The notes: a model not told the origin generated them from the letters alone. Counted from the first letter of the stretch, positions 17,577 through 26,521 are shown. The stretch is 64,000 bases of DNA from JAGTRP01 sp035255045 (GCA_035255045.1 DATFAA010000087.1:1-64000), one strand, 5' to 3'. Translations and numbers: made by a program.

Positions 17577-19220
17577 TTGGCAACCAACAACCCGTACGAC
17601 GCCGGCCTCCCCAAGAACCCGGCCAATTATGTTCCCCTGTCCCCCCTCAGCTACCTGGAGCGGGCCGCCTTCGTCTACCCGAAGCGCATTTCCGTCATCC
17701 AGGGCGAGAGGCAATACACCTGGAAGGACACCTACACCCGCTGCCGCCAGCTGGCTTCCGCCCTGTACAACCGGGGCATCCGCAAGGGCGACACGGTGGC
17801 CTGCATGCTGCCCAACATCAACGCGATGTATGAGGCCCATTTCGGCATCCCCATGCTGGGCGCCGTCCTCAACACCCTGAACACCCGCCTCGACGCCGAA
17901 GCCATCGCCTTCATGCTCCAGCACGGCGAAGCCAAGGTGCTGCTCACCGACCCGGAATTTTCGCCGGTGGTCGAGAAGGCCCTGGCCCTCATGGAAGGCA
18001 ACAAGCCTACCGTCATCGACGTCCTCGACCCCGACTTCGAAGGCGGCAAGCGCCTGGGCGAGAAGGACTACGAGGCCTTCCTGAACGAGGGCGACCCGGA
18101 ATTCGCCTGGTCCCTGCCCGACGACGAGTGGGACGCCATCGCCCTCAACTACACGTCCGGCACCACCGGCAACCCCAAGGGCGTGGTCTACCACCACCGG
18201 GGCGCCTACCTGAACGCCGCCAGCAACATCATTTCCTGGGGCATGCCCGGCCACGCCGTGTACCTGTGGACCCTGCCCATGTTCCACTGCAACGGCTGGT
18301 GCTTCCCCTGGACCATGGCCGCCAACGCCGGCACCAACGTCTGCCTGCGCAAGGTGGACCCGGCCCTCATCTTCGATCTGGTACGCAAGCACAAGATCAG
18401 CCACATGTGCGGCGCCCCCATCGTATACGGCATGCTGATCAACGCCCCGGAGGAGATGCGCAACGGCATCGACCATCCGGTCCACGGCCTCATCGCCGGC
18501 GCCGCGCCCCCGGCCGCCATCATCGAGGGCTGCGAGCGCATCGGCATCAACATCACCCACGTCTACGGCCTCACCGAGACCTACGGCCCGGCCTCCGTCT
18601 GCGCCAAGCATCCGGAATGGGACAAGCTGCCCATCGACCTGCGGGCCGCCCGCAACGGCCGCCAGGGGGTGCGCTACCACATGCAGGAAGCCATCACCGT
18701 CCGCGACCCCGTCTCCCTGGACGAGGTGCCCTGGGACGGCGAGACCATGGGCGAGATCATGTTCCGCGGCAACATCGTCATGAAGGGCTACCTGAAGAAC
18801 GAGAAGGCCACCCAGGAAGCCTTCGAAGGCGGCTGGTTCCACACCGGCGACCTGGCGGTGGTCCACAGCGACGGCTACGTCAAGATCAAGGACCGCTCCA
18901 AGGACATCATCATCTCCGGCGGCGAGAACATCTCGTCCCTGGAGGTGGAGGACGTCCTCTACCGGCACCCCTCGGTCATCGCCGCCGCCGTGGTCGCCAA
19001 GCCCGACGAGAAGTGGGGCGAAGTGCCCTGCGCCTTCATTGAAATCAAGGACGGCATCCGGGTCACCGAAGCCGACGTGATCGAGCACTGCCGCGGCCAC
19101 CTGGCCCGCTTCAAGGTGCCCAAGCAGGTGGTGTTCGGCCCCCTGCCGAAGACCTCCACCGGCAAGATCCAGAAGTACGTCCTGCGCCAGCACGCCCAAT
19201 CCGTCCTGGCCATCGAGTAA
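17577..19220 (+). CDS. Fatty-acid/acyl-CoA ligase (AMP-forming)
   Basis: Activates a carboxylic acid to its CoA thioester through an acyl-adenylate. The frame opens at 17478, but the likely start is TTG at 17577, preceded by AAGGAG six bases upstream and giving a normal 547-residue product beginning MATNNPYDAGL. ANL-family motifs: P-loop YTSGTTGNPKGVVYHH (about residues 187-202), YGLTETYGP, the TGDLAVVHSDGYVKIKDRSKD hinge and the catalytic Lys region KTSTGKIQK near the C-terminus. This subgroup is often labelled DmdB (methylmercaptopropionate-CoA ligase), but medium-chain fatty acids are equally possible. First gene of the operon. Confidence 0.9.
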   Translation: MATNNPYDAGLPKNPANYVPLSPLSYLERAAFVYPKRISVIQGERQYTWKDTYTRCRQLASALYNRGIRKGDTVACMLPNINAMYEAHFGIPMLGAVLNTLNTRLDAEAIAFMLQHGEAKVLLTDPEFSPVVEKALALMEGNKPTVIDVLDPDFEGGKRLGEKDYEAFLNEGDPEFAWSLPDDEWDAIALNYTSGTTGNPKGVVYHHRGAYLNAASNIISWGMPGHAVYLWTLPMFHCNGWCFPWTMAANAGTNVCLRKVDPALIFDLVRKHKISHMCGAPIVYGMLINAPEEMRNGIDHPVHGLIAGAAPPAAIIEGCERIGINITHVYGLTETYGPASVCAKHPEWDKLPIDLRAARNGRQGVRYHMQEAITVRDPVSLDEVPWDGETMGEIMFRGNIVMKGYLKNEKATQEAFEGGWFHTGDLAVVHSDGYVKIKDRSKDIIISGGENISSLEVEDVLYRHPSVIAAAVVAKPDEKWGEVPCAFIEIKDGIRVTEADVIEHCRGHLARFKVPKQVVFGPLPKTSTGKIQKYVLRQHAQSVLAIE

Positions 19221-19230
19221 CACCGGGCCC

Positions 19231-19260
19231 CGCCCCCGCCGGCCGCGCCGGCGGCGGGCG
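19231..19260 (+). repeat. Intercistronic GC hairpin
   Basis: Between the ligase and dehydrogenase genes, CGCCGGC (19237-19243) and GCCGGCG (19247-19253) form a 7-bp stem with a three-base loop, flanked by further C-rich/G-rich pairing. There is no T tract, so it is more likely a processing or stabilising element than a terminator. Confidence 0.45.
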
Positions 19261-19289
19261 CCTGCCCCCATCCCCCTTCAGGAGTCTCC

Positions 19290-21092
19290 ATGAGCACCTA
19301 CATCGCCCCCGTGCGCGACATGCATTTCGTCCTCAACGAACTGGCCGGCCCGGAAGAGATCACCGGCCTGCCCGGCTACGAGGAAACCTCCCCCGACCTG
19401 GCCGAGGCCATCCTCGACGAGGCCGGCAAGTTCGCGTCCGAAGTCCTCGACCCCATCAACCGCCAGGGGGACCGCCAGGGCTGCACCTGCCAGGGCGGGG
19501 TGGTGACGGCGGCCGACGGCTTCAAGGAAGCCTACCAACTGTTCTGCGACACCGGCTGGAACGGCATGCCGGCGGCCACCGAATTCGGCGGCCAGGGCCT
19601 GCCCGCCCTGGTCTCCACCGCCGTTCTGGAGATGTGGAAATCCTCCAACATGGCCTTCTCCCTGTGCCAGATGCTGACCCTGGGCGCGGTGGAAGCCATC
19701 GCCCACCACGGCTCCGAGGAGCTGAAGCGGACCTACCTGCCCAACATGGTGGCCGGCACCTGGACCGGCACCATGAACCTCACCGAGCCCCAGGCCGGCT
19801 CCGACCTCGCCGCCATCCGCACCCGGGCGGTACCGGACGGCGACTTCTTTCGCATCACCGGCACCAAGATCTTCATCACCTGGGGCGAGCACGATATGGC
19901 CGAGAACATCGTCCACCTGGTGCTGGCCCGCCTGCCCGACGCCCCGCCGGGGGTGAAGGGCATTTCCATGTTCGTGGTGCCCAAGTTCCTGGTGAACAAG
20001 GATGGCAGCCTGGGCGAGCGCAACGACCTCGTCTGCGCCTCCATCGAGCACAAGATGGGCATCCACGGCAGCCCCACCGCCGTCATGGCCTTCGGCGAGA
20101 AGCAGGGCGCCGTCGGCTACCTGGTGGGCGAGGCGGGCAAGGGCCTGGCCTACATGTTCACCATGATGAACCACGCCCGCCTCAACGTCGGCCTGGAAGG
20201 GGTGGCCATCGCCGAGCGCGCCTACCAGCATGCGCTGGCCTACGCCCGGGAACGGGTCCAGGGCGCCCCCATCGGCCACAAGTCCGGCGAGACCCGGACC
20301 ATCCTCCACCACCCGGACGTGCGCCGCATGCTCATGGACATGAAGTCCCGCACCGAGGCCATGCGGGCCCTGGCCTACTGGGTCGCCGCCCAGATGGACC
20401 GGGCGCGCCGCCACTCCGACCCGGCCGTGCGCCAGCAGGCCCAGGCCTACGTGGATTTCCTGACCCCGGTGGTCAAGGGCTGGAGCACGGAAAGCGCCGT
20501 GGACATCGCCTCCACCGGCATCCAGGTCCACGGCGGCGTCGGCTTCATCGAGGAAACCGGCGCCTGCCAGTACTACCGGGACGCCCGCATCACCCCCATC
20601 TACGAAGGCACCACCGGCATCCAGGCCAACGACCTGATCGGCCGCAAGCTGGCCCGGGAGAAGAACGAACGGGGCGACACCGGCGTCACCGCCAAGGCCT
20701 GGCTTGAGGAGGTATCCACCTTCGCCACCGGCCTCGCCCCCGACTCCCAGCTCGGCGAGATCGGCATCGCCCTGCGCCGCGCCGTGGGCAACATGCAGGA
20801 AGCTACCGCCTGGCTCCTCTCCAATTACGACGGCCATCCCCAGGCGGCCGCGGCGGGCGCCGTGCCTTACCTCAAGCTCACCGGCATCGTCGCCGGCGGC
20901 TGGCTCATGGCCCGGGCCGCCCGCATCGCCCAGGAGCGCCTGGCCGCCGGCAGCGGCGACGACTACTACCGGGCCAAGCTCGCCACCGCCCGCTACTTCG
21001 CCGCCCATGTGCTGCCCCAGGCCGCCGGCCTCAAGGACGCCATCGTCGGCGGCAGCGCCGCCGTCCTGGCCCTGCCCGAATCCCTGTTCTGA
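19290..21092 (+). CDS. Acyl-CoA dehydrogenase, 600-residue (DmdC-like) subfamily
   Basis: FAD enzyme that forms the 2,3-double bond of an acyl-CoA and passes electrons to ETF. Starts at ATG 19290 with AGGAG five bases upstream. Seen: MNLTEPQAGSDLAAIRT (flavin/substrate loop), KIFITWGEHD, the C-terminal dehydrogenase helices with QVHGGVGFIEETG, and the probable catalytic Glu in IYEGTTGIQANDLIGRKL. The extra C-terminal domain of about 120 residues marks the long subfamily often named DmdC; substrate cannot be set from sequence. Confidence 0.92.
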   Translation: MSTYIAPVRDMHFVLNELAGPEEITGLPGYEETSPDLAEAILDEAGKFASEVLDPINRQGDRQGCTCQGGVVTAADGFKEAYQLFCDTGWNGMPAATEFGGQGLPALVSTAVLEMWKSSNMAFSLCQMLTLGAVEAIAHHGSEELKRTYLPNMVAGTWTGTMNLTEPQAGSDLAAIRTRAVPDGDFFRITGTKIFITWGEHDMAENIVHLVLARLPDAPPGVKGISMFVVPKFLVNKDGSLGERNDLVCASIEHKMGIHGSPTAVMAFGEKQGAVGYLVGEAGKGLAYMFTMMNHARLNVGLEGVAIAERAYQHALAYARERVQGAPIGHKSGETRTILHHPDVRRMLMDMKSRTEAMRALAYWVAAQMDRARRHSDPAVRQQAQAYVDFLTPVVKGWSTESAVDIASTGIQVHGGVGFIEETGACQYYRDARITPIYEGTTGIQANDLIGRKLAREKNERGDTGVTAKAWLEEVSTFATGLAPDSQLGEIGIALRRAVGNMQEATAWLLSNYDGHPQAAAAGAVPYLKLTGIVAGGWLMARAARIAQERLAAGSGDDYYRAKLATARYFAAHVLPQAAGLKDAIVGGSAAVLALPESLF

Positions 21093-21099
21093 GGCCGCC

Positions 21100-22728
21100 A
21101 TGCGTACCGATCGCGAAGCCATGGAATACGATGTCGTGATCGTCGGCGCCGGCCCCTCGGGGCTGGCCGCCGCGATCCGGCTGAAGCAGCTGGCCGGGGA
21201 GCAGGGCCGGGAACTGTCGGTCTGCGTCCTCGAGAAGGGCTCCGAGGTCGGCGCCCACATCCTCTCCGGCGCCTGCTTCGAACCCCGGGCCCTGGGCGAA
21301 CTCTTCCCCGACTGGCAGGAGCGGGGCGCGCCCCTCCATACCCCGGCCACCGAGGACAGCTTTCTCTTCCTCTCGGAAGGGAAGTCCTGGCGCCTACCGA
21401 CGCCGCCCCAGATGCACAACCAGGGCAACTACATCATCAGCCTGGGCAACCTCTGCCGCTGGCTGGCCGAGCAGGCCGAGAGCCTCGGGGTCGAAATCTA
21501 CCCCGGCTTCGCCGCCGCCGAGGTGCTCTACCACGAGGACGGCCGGGTCAAGGGCGTCGCCACCGGCGACCTGGGGGTGGGCAAGGACGGAGAGTTCACC
21601 GGCAACTACCAGCCCGGCATGGAGCTCCACGCCCGCCAGACCCTCTTCGCCGAAGGCTGCCGGGGTTCCCTGACCCAGGTGGTGATGGAGCGCTTCCGCC
21701 TGCGGGACGGAGTGCAGCCCCAGACCTACGGCATCGGCATCAAGGAGCTGTGGGAAATCCACCCCGCCCGGCACCAGCCGGGCAGGATGATCCACACCGT
21801 CGGCTGGCCCCTGCCCGCCGACACCTACGGCGGCTCCTTCCTCTACCACCTGGAGAACAACCAGGTGGCGGTGGGCTTCGTGGTCGGGCTGGACTACAAG
21901 AACCCCTGGCTCTCCCCCTTCGAGGAATTCCAGCGCTTCAAGACCCATCCGGCCATCCGCGCCACCTTCGAGGGCGGCCGGCGGGTCTCCTATGGCGCCC
22001 GCTCCCTGTCCGAGGGCGGCTTCCAGTCCATCCCCAGGCTCACCTTCCCGGGGGGCCTGCTGATCGGCGACACCGCCGGCTTCCTCAACGTCGCCAAGAT
22101 CAAGGGCAGCCACACCGCCATGAAATCCGGCATGGTGGCGGCCGAGGCCGTCTTCGAGCAGATCGACAGCGACGCCGAGATCACCGCCTATCCCGCCCGC
22201 CTCAAGGCGAGCTGGCTGTGGGAGGAGCTCCACGCCGTGCGCAACATCCGGCCGGGCTTCCGCCGGGGCCTGTGGGCGGGGCTGGCCCTGGCCGCCATCG
22301 ACACCTACCTGTTCCGCGGCAAGGCCCCCTGGACCCTGGGCAACCACGCCGACCACAAGGCCCTGGAGGACAAGTCGAAGCACGCCCCCATCGCCTATCC
22401 CAAGCCGGACGGGGTGCTGACCTTCGACCGGCTGTCCTCGGTCTTCCTCTCCAACACCAACCACGAGGAGAACCAGCCCAGCCACCTGCGGCTCAAGGAC
22501 GCCGCCGCTCCCATCGCGGTGAACCTGGCGCGCTACGGCGCCCCGGAGACCCGCTACTGCCCGGCCGGCGTGTACGAACTGGTGGGCGAAGACAGCGGCG
22601 AGCCCCGGCTCCAGATCAACGCCCAGAACTGCCTGCACTGCAAGACCTGCGACATCAAGGACCCGACCCGGAACATCACCTGGACCGTGCCGGAAGGCGG
22701 CGGCGGGCCCAACTATCCCAACATGTAA
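21100..22728 (+). CDS. Electron transfer flavoprotein-ubiquinone oxidoreductase
   Basis: Membrane-peripheral FAD/4Fe-4S enzyme that takes electrons from reduced ETF to ubiquinone. ATG at 21100 lies seven bases after the dehydrogenase stop; a second in-frame ATG at 21121 is also possible. 542 residues: N-terminal dinucleotide loop VIVGAGPSGLAAAIRLK, the GAHILSGACFEPRAL region, and a C-terminal ferredoxin-like domain with RYCPAGVYE and CLHCKTCDIKDP supplying four cluster cysteines. Its place in this operon supports electron disposal for the preceding dehydrogenase. The ETF subunits themselves are not in the window. Confidence 0.95.
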   Translation: MRTDREAMEYDVVIVGAGPSGLAAAIRLKQLAGEQGRELSVCVLEKGSEVGAHILSGACFEPRALGELFPDWQERGAPLHTPATEDSFLFLSEGKSWRLPTPPQMHNQGNYIISLGNLCRWLAEQAESLGVEIYPGFAAAEVLYHEDGRVKGVATGDLGVGKDGEFTGNYQPGMELHARQTLFAEGCRGSLTQVVMERFRLRDGVQPQTYGIGIKELWEIHPARHQPGRMIHTVGWPLPADTYGGSFLYHLENNQVAVGFVVGLDYKNPWLSPFEEFQRFKTHPAIRATFEGGRRVSYGARSLSEGGFQSIPRLTFPGGLLIGDTAGFLNVAKIKGSHTAMKSGMVAAEAVFEQIDSDAEITAYPARLKASWLWEELHAVRNIRPGFRRGLWAGLALAAIDTYLFRGKAPWTLGNHADHKALEDKSKHAPIAYPKPDGVLTFDRLSSVFLSNTNHEENQPSHLRLKDAAAPIAVNLARYGAPETRYCPAGVYELVGEDSGEPRLQINAQNCLHCKTCDIKDPTRNITWTVPEGGGGPNYPNM

Positions 22729-22742
22729 GAGAGGAAGCGACC

Positions 22743-23192
22743 ATGAGCGAAGGCTACAGCGCCGAGGAACTGACCCCCGGCATGAGCGCCAGTTTTTCCA
22801 AGACCATCACCGAGGCCGACATCATCCTGTACTCCGGCGTCTCGGGGGACATCAACGCCGTCCACTTGGACGAGACCTATGCCGCCACCACCCCCTTCGG
22901 CGGGCGCATCGCCCACGGCATGCTGTCGGCGGGCCTGATCTCGGCCACCCTGGCCAACCGCCTGCCCGGCCCCGGCACCATCTACCTGGGCCAGAGCCTG
23001 GCCTTCCGCGCCCCGGTGCGGCCCGGCGACACCGTCACCGCCACGGTGACCGTGAAGTCGGTGGTGCCGGAGAAGCGCCGGGTGGTGCTGGAGACCGTGT
23101 GCCGGGTCGGCGACACCCCGGTCATCGAGGGTGAAGCCACCGTCCTGGCCCCCGCCCGGGCGCGCCCGGCCACCGGGCAGCCGGGGCTCTGA
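22743..23192 (+). CDS. MaoC-family (R)-specific enoyl-CoA hydratase
   Basis: Single hot-dog domain protein of 149 residues; the ATG at 22743 follows AGAGAGGAAGCGACC. The hydratase-2 catalytic pair is visible in SGDINAVHLDETYA (Asp and His four residues apart), followed by the conserved FGGRIAHGML. It would hydrate trans-2-enoyl-CoA to the (R)-3-hydroxy form, either in degradation or as a PhaJ-like supplier for polyhydroxyalkanoate. Last gene of the operon. Confidence 0.9.
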   Translation: MSEGYSAEELTPGMSASFSKTITEADIILYSGVSGDINAVHLDETYAATTPFGGRIAHGMLSAGLISATLANRLPGPGTIYLGQSLAFRAPVRPGDTVTATVTVKSVVPEKRRVVLETVCRVGDTPVIEGEATVLAPARARPATGQPGL

Positions 23193-23239
23193 GCACTCCG
23201 CGGAAAGGCGGCCCGGCAGCGGCCCTCCTTTCCCGTTCC

Positions 23240-23262
23240 GGGGCCGCGAGGCCCCTTTTTTT
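23240..23262 (+). terminator. Rho-independent terminator of the acyl-CoA operon
   Basis: GGGGCC (23240-23245), loop GCGA, GGCCCC (23250-23255), then seven T residues. A textbook hairpin and U tract 48 bases after the MaoC stop. Confidence 0.9.
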
Positions 23263-23409
23263 CGCCTCCTGCAACACTTACACAGGTCTGCAAGCCTTGC
23301 ACCCGCCGGCCATCCCGGGGCGGGGGCGGTGCACGCGGGCTAGGGTGTTCGCCGGGCATCGGCCTTGCTCGATGCCGTATTCCACCCAGCGCAAAGCAAG
23401 GAGACGATC

Positions 23410-23637
23410 ATGGCCCATCAGCAAAGCCATGCCGGGACCCGGCATGGGATACCGAACCCCATCCATGTGCAGAAATTCCTCGGCGGCATCGACTATCCGG
23501 CCGCCAAGGACGACATCGTGAACCGGGCCAAGCAGGAAGGCGCCGACGAGGAAGTGATGGACGCCCTGGGCCGCATCCCGGACCAGGAATATTCCAGCCC
23601 CGCCGCCGTGTCCCGGGCCCTCGGCCAGCTCGATTAG
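23410..23637 (+). CDS. DUF2795 family protein
   Basis: 75-residue soluble protein of unknown role. The ATG at 23410 is chosen because AAGGAG lies seven bases upstream. The core NPIHVQKFLGGIDYPAAKDD and EEVMDALGRIPDQEYSSP match the DUF2795 pattern (small proteins common in proteobacteria and actinobacteria). It sits 25 bases before the NDH-2 gene, so co-transcription is likely but a functional link is not shown. Confidence 0.8.
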   Translation: MAHQQSHAGTRHGIPNPIHVQKFLGGIDYPAAKDDIVNRAKQEGADEEVMDALGRIPDQEYSSPAAVSRALGQLD

Positions 23638-23662
23638 CGGATTTGCCTCCCGGAGCCCGGGC

Positions 23663-25033
23663 ATGAAAGTGGAGGGATTCCCGGCTTTCGTGCCGGCCGG
23701 GGCGCGGACGGAGGCCCAGCTCCATCGCATCGTCATCATCGGCGGCGGCGCCGGCGGCCTCGAGCTGGCAGCCCGCCTGGGCAACCAGGCCGGACGCCGG
23801 GGTGAAGCCGAGGTGGTGCTGGTCGATCCCCTCCTCACCCACCTCTGGAAGCCCCTGCTCCATGAGGTGGCGGCGGGTACCCTGGGCCCCGAGGAAAACG
23901 AGTTCGACTACCTGCAGCAGGCCCGCCAGCACCATTTCCGCTTCCACCTCGGCACCCTCGCCGAGCTCGACCGGGAGCGCAAGGAAATCTGGCTGGCCCC
24001 CCTCCACGACGAGGAGGGCAACGAGGTGGCGCCCCGCCGCTGCCTCTGGTACGACACCCTGGTGCTGGCGGTGGGCTGCGTGGACAACGACTTCGGCACC
24101 CCGGGCGTCCGCCAGCACGCCATTTCCCTGAACAGCGTCGCCGACGCCCAGCGCTTCCACCACCGCCTCCTGGGCCTCTGCGCCCGGGCCGAGCTGCGCC
24201 AGGAAGCCGCTCCGGTGCGGGTGGTCATCGTCGGCGGCGGCGCCACCGGGGTCGAGCTGGCGGCGGAACTGTCCGATGCCGTGCGGGAAATCGCCTCCTA
24301 CGGCACCCATCTCGCCCATTTTCCCCAGCCGGTGCGCATCTGCCTGGTGGAGAACGGCCCCCGGCTGCTGGCCGCCCTCCCTGAGGAGGTGGCGGCCCGC
24401 ATCCATGGCGAGCTGCTGGAGCGGGATACGGAAATCCGCCTCGGGCAGCGGGTCACCGAGGTCGGGCGGGACCGAGTAGTGTTCAAGGGGGAAAAGGGCG
24501 AGGAGGAGATCCCCGCCGACCTCACTGTCTGGGCCGCCGGCGTACGGGGTCCCGAGGTCCTGGCCGGCCTCGGCGGACTGGAAACCAGCCGCTCCAACCA
24601 GCTGGTGGTACGCCCCACCCTGCAGACCACCCTGGACGACGATATCTTCGCCCTGGGGGACTGCGCCAGCTACGTGCAGCGCCCCGGCCGGCCGCCGGTG
24701 CCGCCCATGGCCCAGGCCGCCCAGCAGGAGGCCCGCTTCCTGGCCCGCGCCCTGCGCCGGCGCCTGGCCGGCAAGCCGCTGCCGGCCTTCACCTTCCACT
24801 ACCGGGGCTCCCTGGTCTCCCTGGGCGAGCACGAGGCGGTGGGGGTGCTGGCGACCATGATCCGGGGGCTGCGGGTGCATCGGCTCGTGGTCGGCGGGCT
24901 CTTCGCCCGCCTCAGCTACTGGGCCCTCTACCGGCGGCACCTCGCCACCCTGCTCGGCTTCGCCCGCACCCTGCTGGCCACCCTGGGGGGCTGGCTGGCG
25001 GGCCGCTCCCACCCGCGGGTGAAGCTCCACTGA
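23663..25033 (+). CDS. ndh: Type II NADH dehydrogenase (NDH-2)
   Basis: Non-proton-pumping flavoprotein passing electrons from NADH to quinone. 456 residues with two dinucleotide-binding loops: FAD at VIIGGGAGGLELAARLG (about residues 23-39) and NADH at VVIVGGGATGVELAAEL (about 187-203), plus FALGDCASY of the FAD domain and the quinone-site-like AQAAQQEARFLA. The C-terminus is basic and amphipathic, as expected for membrane attachment. Ends only 9 bases from the convergent gene at 25043. Confidence 0.88.
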   Translation: MKVEGFPAFVPAGARTEAQLHRIVIIGGGAGGLELAARLGNQAGRRGEAEVVLVDPLLTHLWKPLLHEVAAGTLGPEENEFDYLQQARQHHFRFHLGTLAELDRERKEIWLAPLHDEEGNEVAPRRCLWYDTLVLAVGCVDNDFGTPGVRQHAISLNSVADAQRFHHRLLGLCARAELRQEAAPVRVVIVGGGATGVELAAELSDAVREIASYGTHLAHFPQPVRICLVENGPRLLAALPEEVAARIHGELLERDTEIRLGQRVTEVGRDRVVFKGEKGEEEIPADLTVWAAGVRGPEVLAGLGGLETSRSNQLVVRPTLQTTLDDDIFALGDCASYVQRPGRPPVPPMAQAAQQEARFLARALRRRLAGKPLPAFTFHYRGSLVSLGEHEAVGVLATMIRGLRVHRLVVGGLFARLSYWALYRRHLATLLGFARTLLATLGGWLAGRSHPRVKLH

Positions 25034-25042
25034 GGGAAGGGG

Positions 25043-25282
25043 TCAGGCGCCGCCGATGCCGGTGATGACAGTGCCGGTGCCTTCGCACTCGGGACAGGGG
25101 CCGCCGTAGCGGATGCCAGTGCCGTTGCAGGCGCTGCAGATGTTCTCGCCGGTACCCGGCGTGCCTTCCGGCGCCTGGTCTCCGGGCCGCATGTGGCGGG
25201 TCGGAATGGATTGCCCCTGCTGCTGCTCGGGCTTGGCGGCCGGCGTGCCGGCCTGCTGCTGTTGGGAGGGGGTGTCAGCCAT
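25043..25282 (-). CDS. Small DnaJ-type zinc-finger protein
   Basis: 79 residues. The N-terminal half is Gln/Pro-rich and looks disordered; the C-terminal half has two CxxCxGxG units, CSACNGTG and CPECEGTG, the repeat of the DnaJ cysteine-rich zinc-binding domain. Two units are enough for one zinc site. No J domain is present. Possible roles are redox or chaperone accessory, but nothing in the context (RNase P RNA upstream, NDH-2 convergent) decides it. Confidence 0.7.
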   Translation of the reverse strand: MADTPSQQQQAGTPAAKPEQQQGQSIPTRHMRPGDQAPEGTPGTGENICSACNGTGIRYGGPCPECEGTGTVITGIGGA

Positions 25283-25346
25283 GATGGTCGCTCCTTGGAT
25301 GGATAAAGGAGCTTCGCTGCAATCCCCATTCCCGCAGGAGATGAGA

Positions 25347-25730
25347 GGGAAGCCGGCCGATAAGCCGGGTTCTGTGCGGCCCCTGACGGAGCCGTGGCGG
25401 TCATTCCTCTAGGCCTGCCATCGCTGACAGGCTCAAGCAGCCTACCCGGAAGCAGCGCGGGCCACGCCGATGCTTCCCTATTTGGCCTTGCTCCGGATGG
25501 GGTTTAGCGTGCCGCCGAACGTTGCCGCCGGCGCGGTGGGCTCTTACCCCACCGTTTCACCCTTGCCGGTCCGGGTTGCCCCGGACTTAGGCGGTCTGCT
25601 CTCTGTTCCACTTTCCGTCGCCTTCGCCTTGCGGCTTATAGCGCCCAGCCGTTAGCTGGCATCCTGCCCTATGGAGCCCGGACTTTCCTCCCGGCGCTTG
25701 CGCGCCCGGCGATCGCCTGGCCGACTTCCC
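25347..25730 (-). ncRNA. rnpB: RNase P RNA, bacterial type A
   Basis: Catalytic RNA of RNase P, which trims tRNA 5' ends. On the minus strand the 5' end GGGAAGTCGGCC (from about 25730) pairs with the 3' end GGCCGGCTTCCC (to about 25347) to form helix P1. The RNA ends with the conserved ACAGAACCCGGCTTATCGG, and the universally conserved GAGGAAAGTCCGGGCTCC lies near the 5' end. About 384 nucleotides, normal for type A. Plus-strand reading frames across it are not genes. Confidence 0.95.
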
Positions 25731-25737
25731 AGCCCGG

Positions 25738-25743
25738 ATTATA
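25738..25743 (-). promoter_or_regulatory. rnpB -10 box
   Basis: A perfect TATAAT on the minus strand, seven bases before the predicted RNA 5' end. It contains the TAA stop codon of the upstream DUF3025 gene. The 17 bases before it are extremely GC-rich and hold no good -35 box. Confidence 0.75.
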
Positions 25744-26521
25744 CCCGGCCGGCCCGGCGCCCCGGCCGGAATTGCCAGGTGTCGTCGTAGTATTCGGCGG
25801 ATTCGCTGGCCGCCGTCACGCCGGGGATGCCAAGGATGGGCACCGGCTGCAGCTCCCGGGGGGAGGCGTAGAGGCCGCCGGCCAGGTCGGCGGCGAGGCG
25901 GGCGTCGAGGTCGGCCAGGCGCTCCGCCAGGGGGTGGGCCAGCCAGCCGTCGGCCACCGGGTAGAGCACCGCCTTGGCGGTGAGGCCCCGGAAGGGGGCC
26001 AGCAGCTGCTCGTAGGTGGCGTGGCCGAAGACGAAGAACTGCATGGCTTCCAGCACCTCGGCCCGGCGCTCCCAGAACAGCGCTTTCCATTGAAAGTCGC
26101 GCAGCAGTTCGAGGAGGGATTCGTCCCGGGACACCACCACCAGGCCGCATTCGTCGAAGTGGGTCATGGCATCCCGGGGCAGTCCCCTGCCCTCGCCGGC
26201 CGCGGCCATCTCCCGCCGGTGGCGGGCGTTGAGCGCCCCCTTAGCGCGGGGGAAGGCGAGCCAGACCAGGGCGTTGAAGAAGTCGTGCCAGTTGTCGGGC
26301 CTGGTCTCCACTTCGCCCCGCTGCCAGATGCGCGCCTCGTAGCCCAGACCGTCGGCCTGGGGCGTCACGAACCGCAGGAGCCGGCCGCTCTCAGTACACA
26401 GGCCGGCCGACTCCACCAGCCGCGCCACGGCGCCGGCGTCCGGGCGCCCCGGCAGACGGTCCAGCCAGGGCGCGATGGGGAAGAAGAGCGGCGGGTAGGG
26501 CGGGAGCAGCCGGGAGGTCAC
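25739..26521 (-). CDS. DUF3025 family protein
   Basis: 260-residue soluble protein of unknown function. The start is the GTG at 26521, which overlaps the preceding lipoprotein stop (GTGA) and gives MTSRLLPPYPPLFFPIAPW. The segment RPDNWHDFFNALVWLAFPRAKGALN, with its Trp/His/Asp-rich core, and the later THFDECGLVVVS are typical of DUF3025. The stop codon lies inside the rnpB -10 box. Confidence 0.8.
   Translation of the reverse strand: MTSRLLPPYPPLFFPIAPWLDRLPGRPDAGAVARLVESAGLCTESGRLLRFVTPQADGLGYEARIWQRGEVETRPDNWHDFFNALVWLAFPRAKGALNARHRREMAAAGEGRGLPRDAMTHFDECGLVVVSRDESLLELLRDFQWKALFWERRAEVLEAMQFFVFGHATYEQLLAPFRGLTAKAVLYPVADGWLAHPLAERLADLDARLAADLAGGLYASPRELQPVPILGIPGVTAASESAEYYDDTWQFRPGRRAGRV

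Noticed and set aside
17577..21092. Firm assignment of the ligase and dehydrogenase as DMSP-catabolic DmdB and DmdC
   Set aside because: These names are attached by similarity to many general acyl-CoA enzymes; no dmdA or dmdD gene is present, so substrate is left open.
23193..23409. Mobile element or attachment site between the acyl-CoA operon and the DUF2795 gene
   Set aside because: Only an intrinsic terminator and a leader are visible; no inverted ends, direct repeats or transposase remnants.
25470..25655. 61-codon plus-strand open frame
   Set aside because: Lies wholly inside the RNase P RNA gene on the other strand; the conserved RNA accounts for the sequence.
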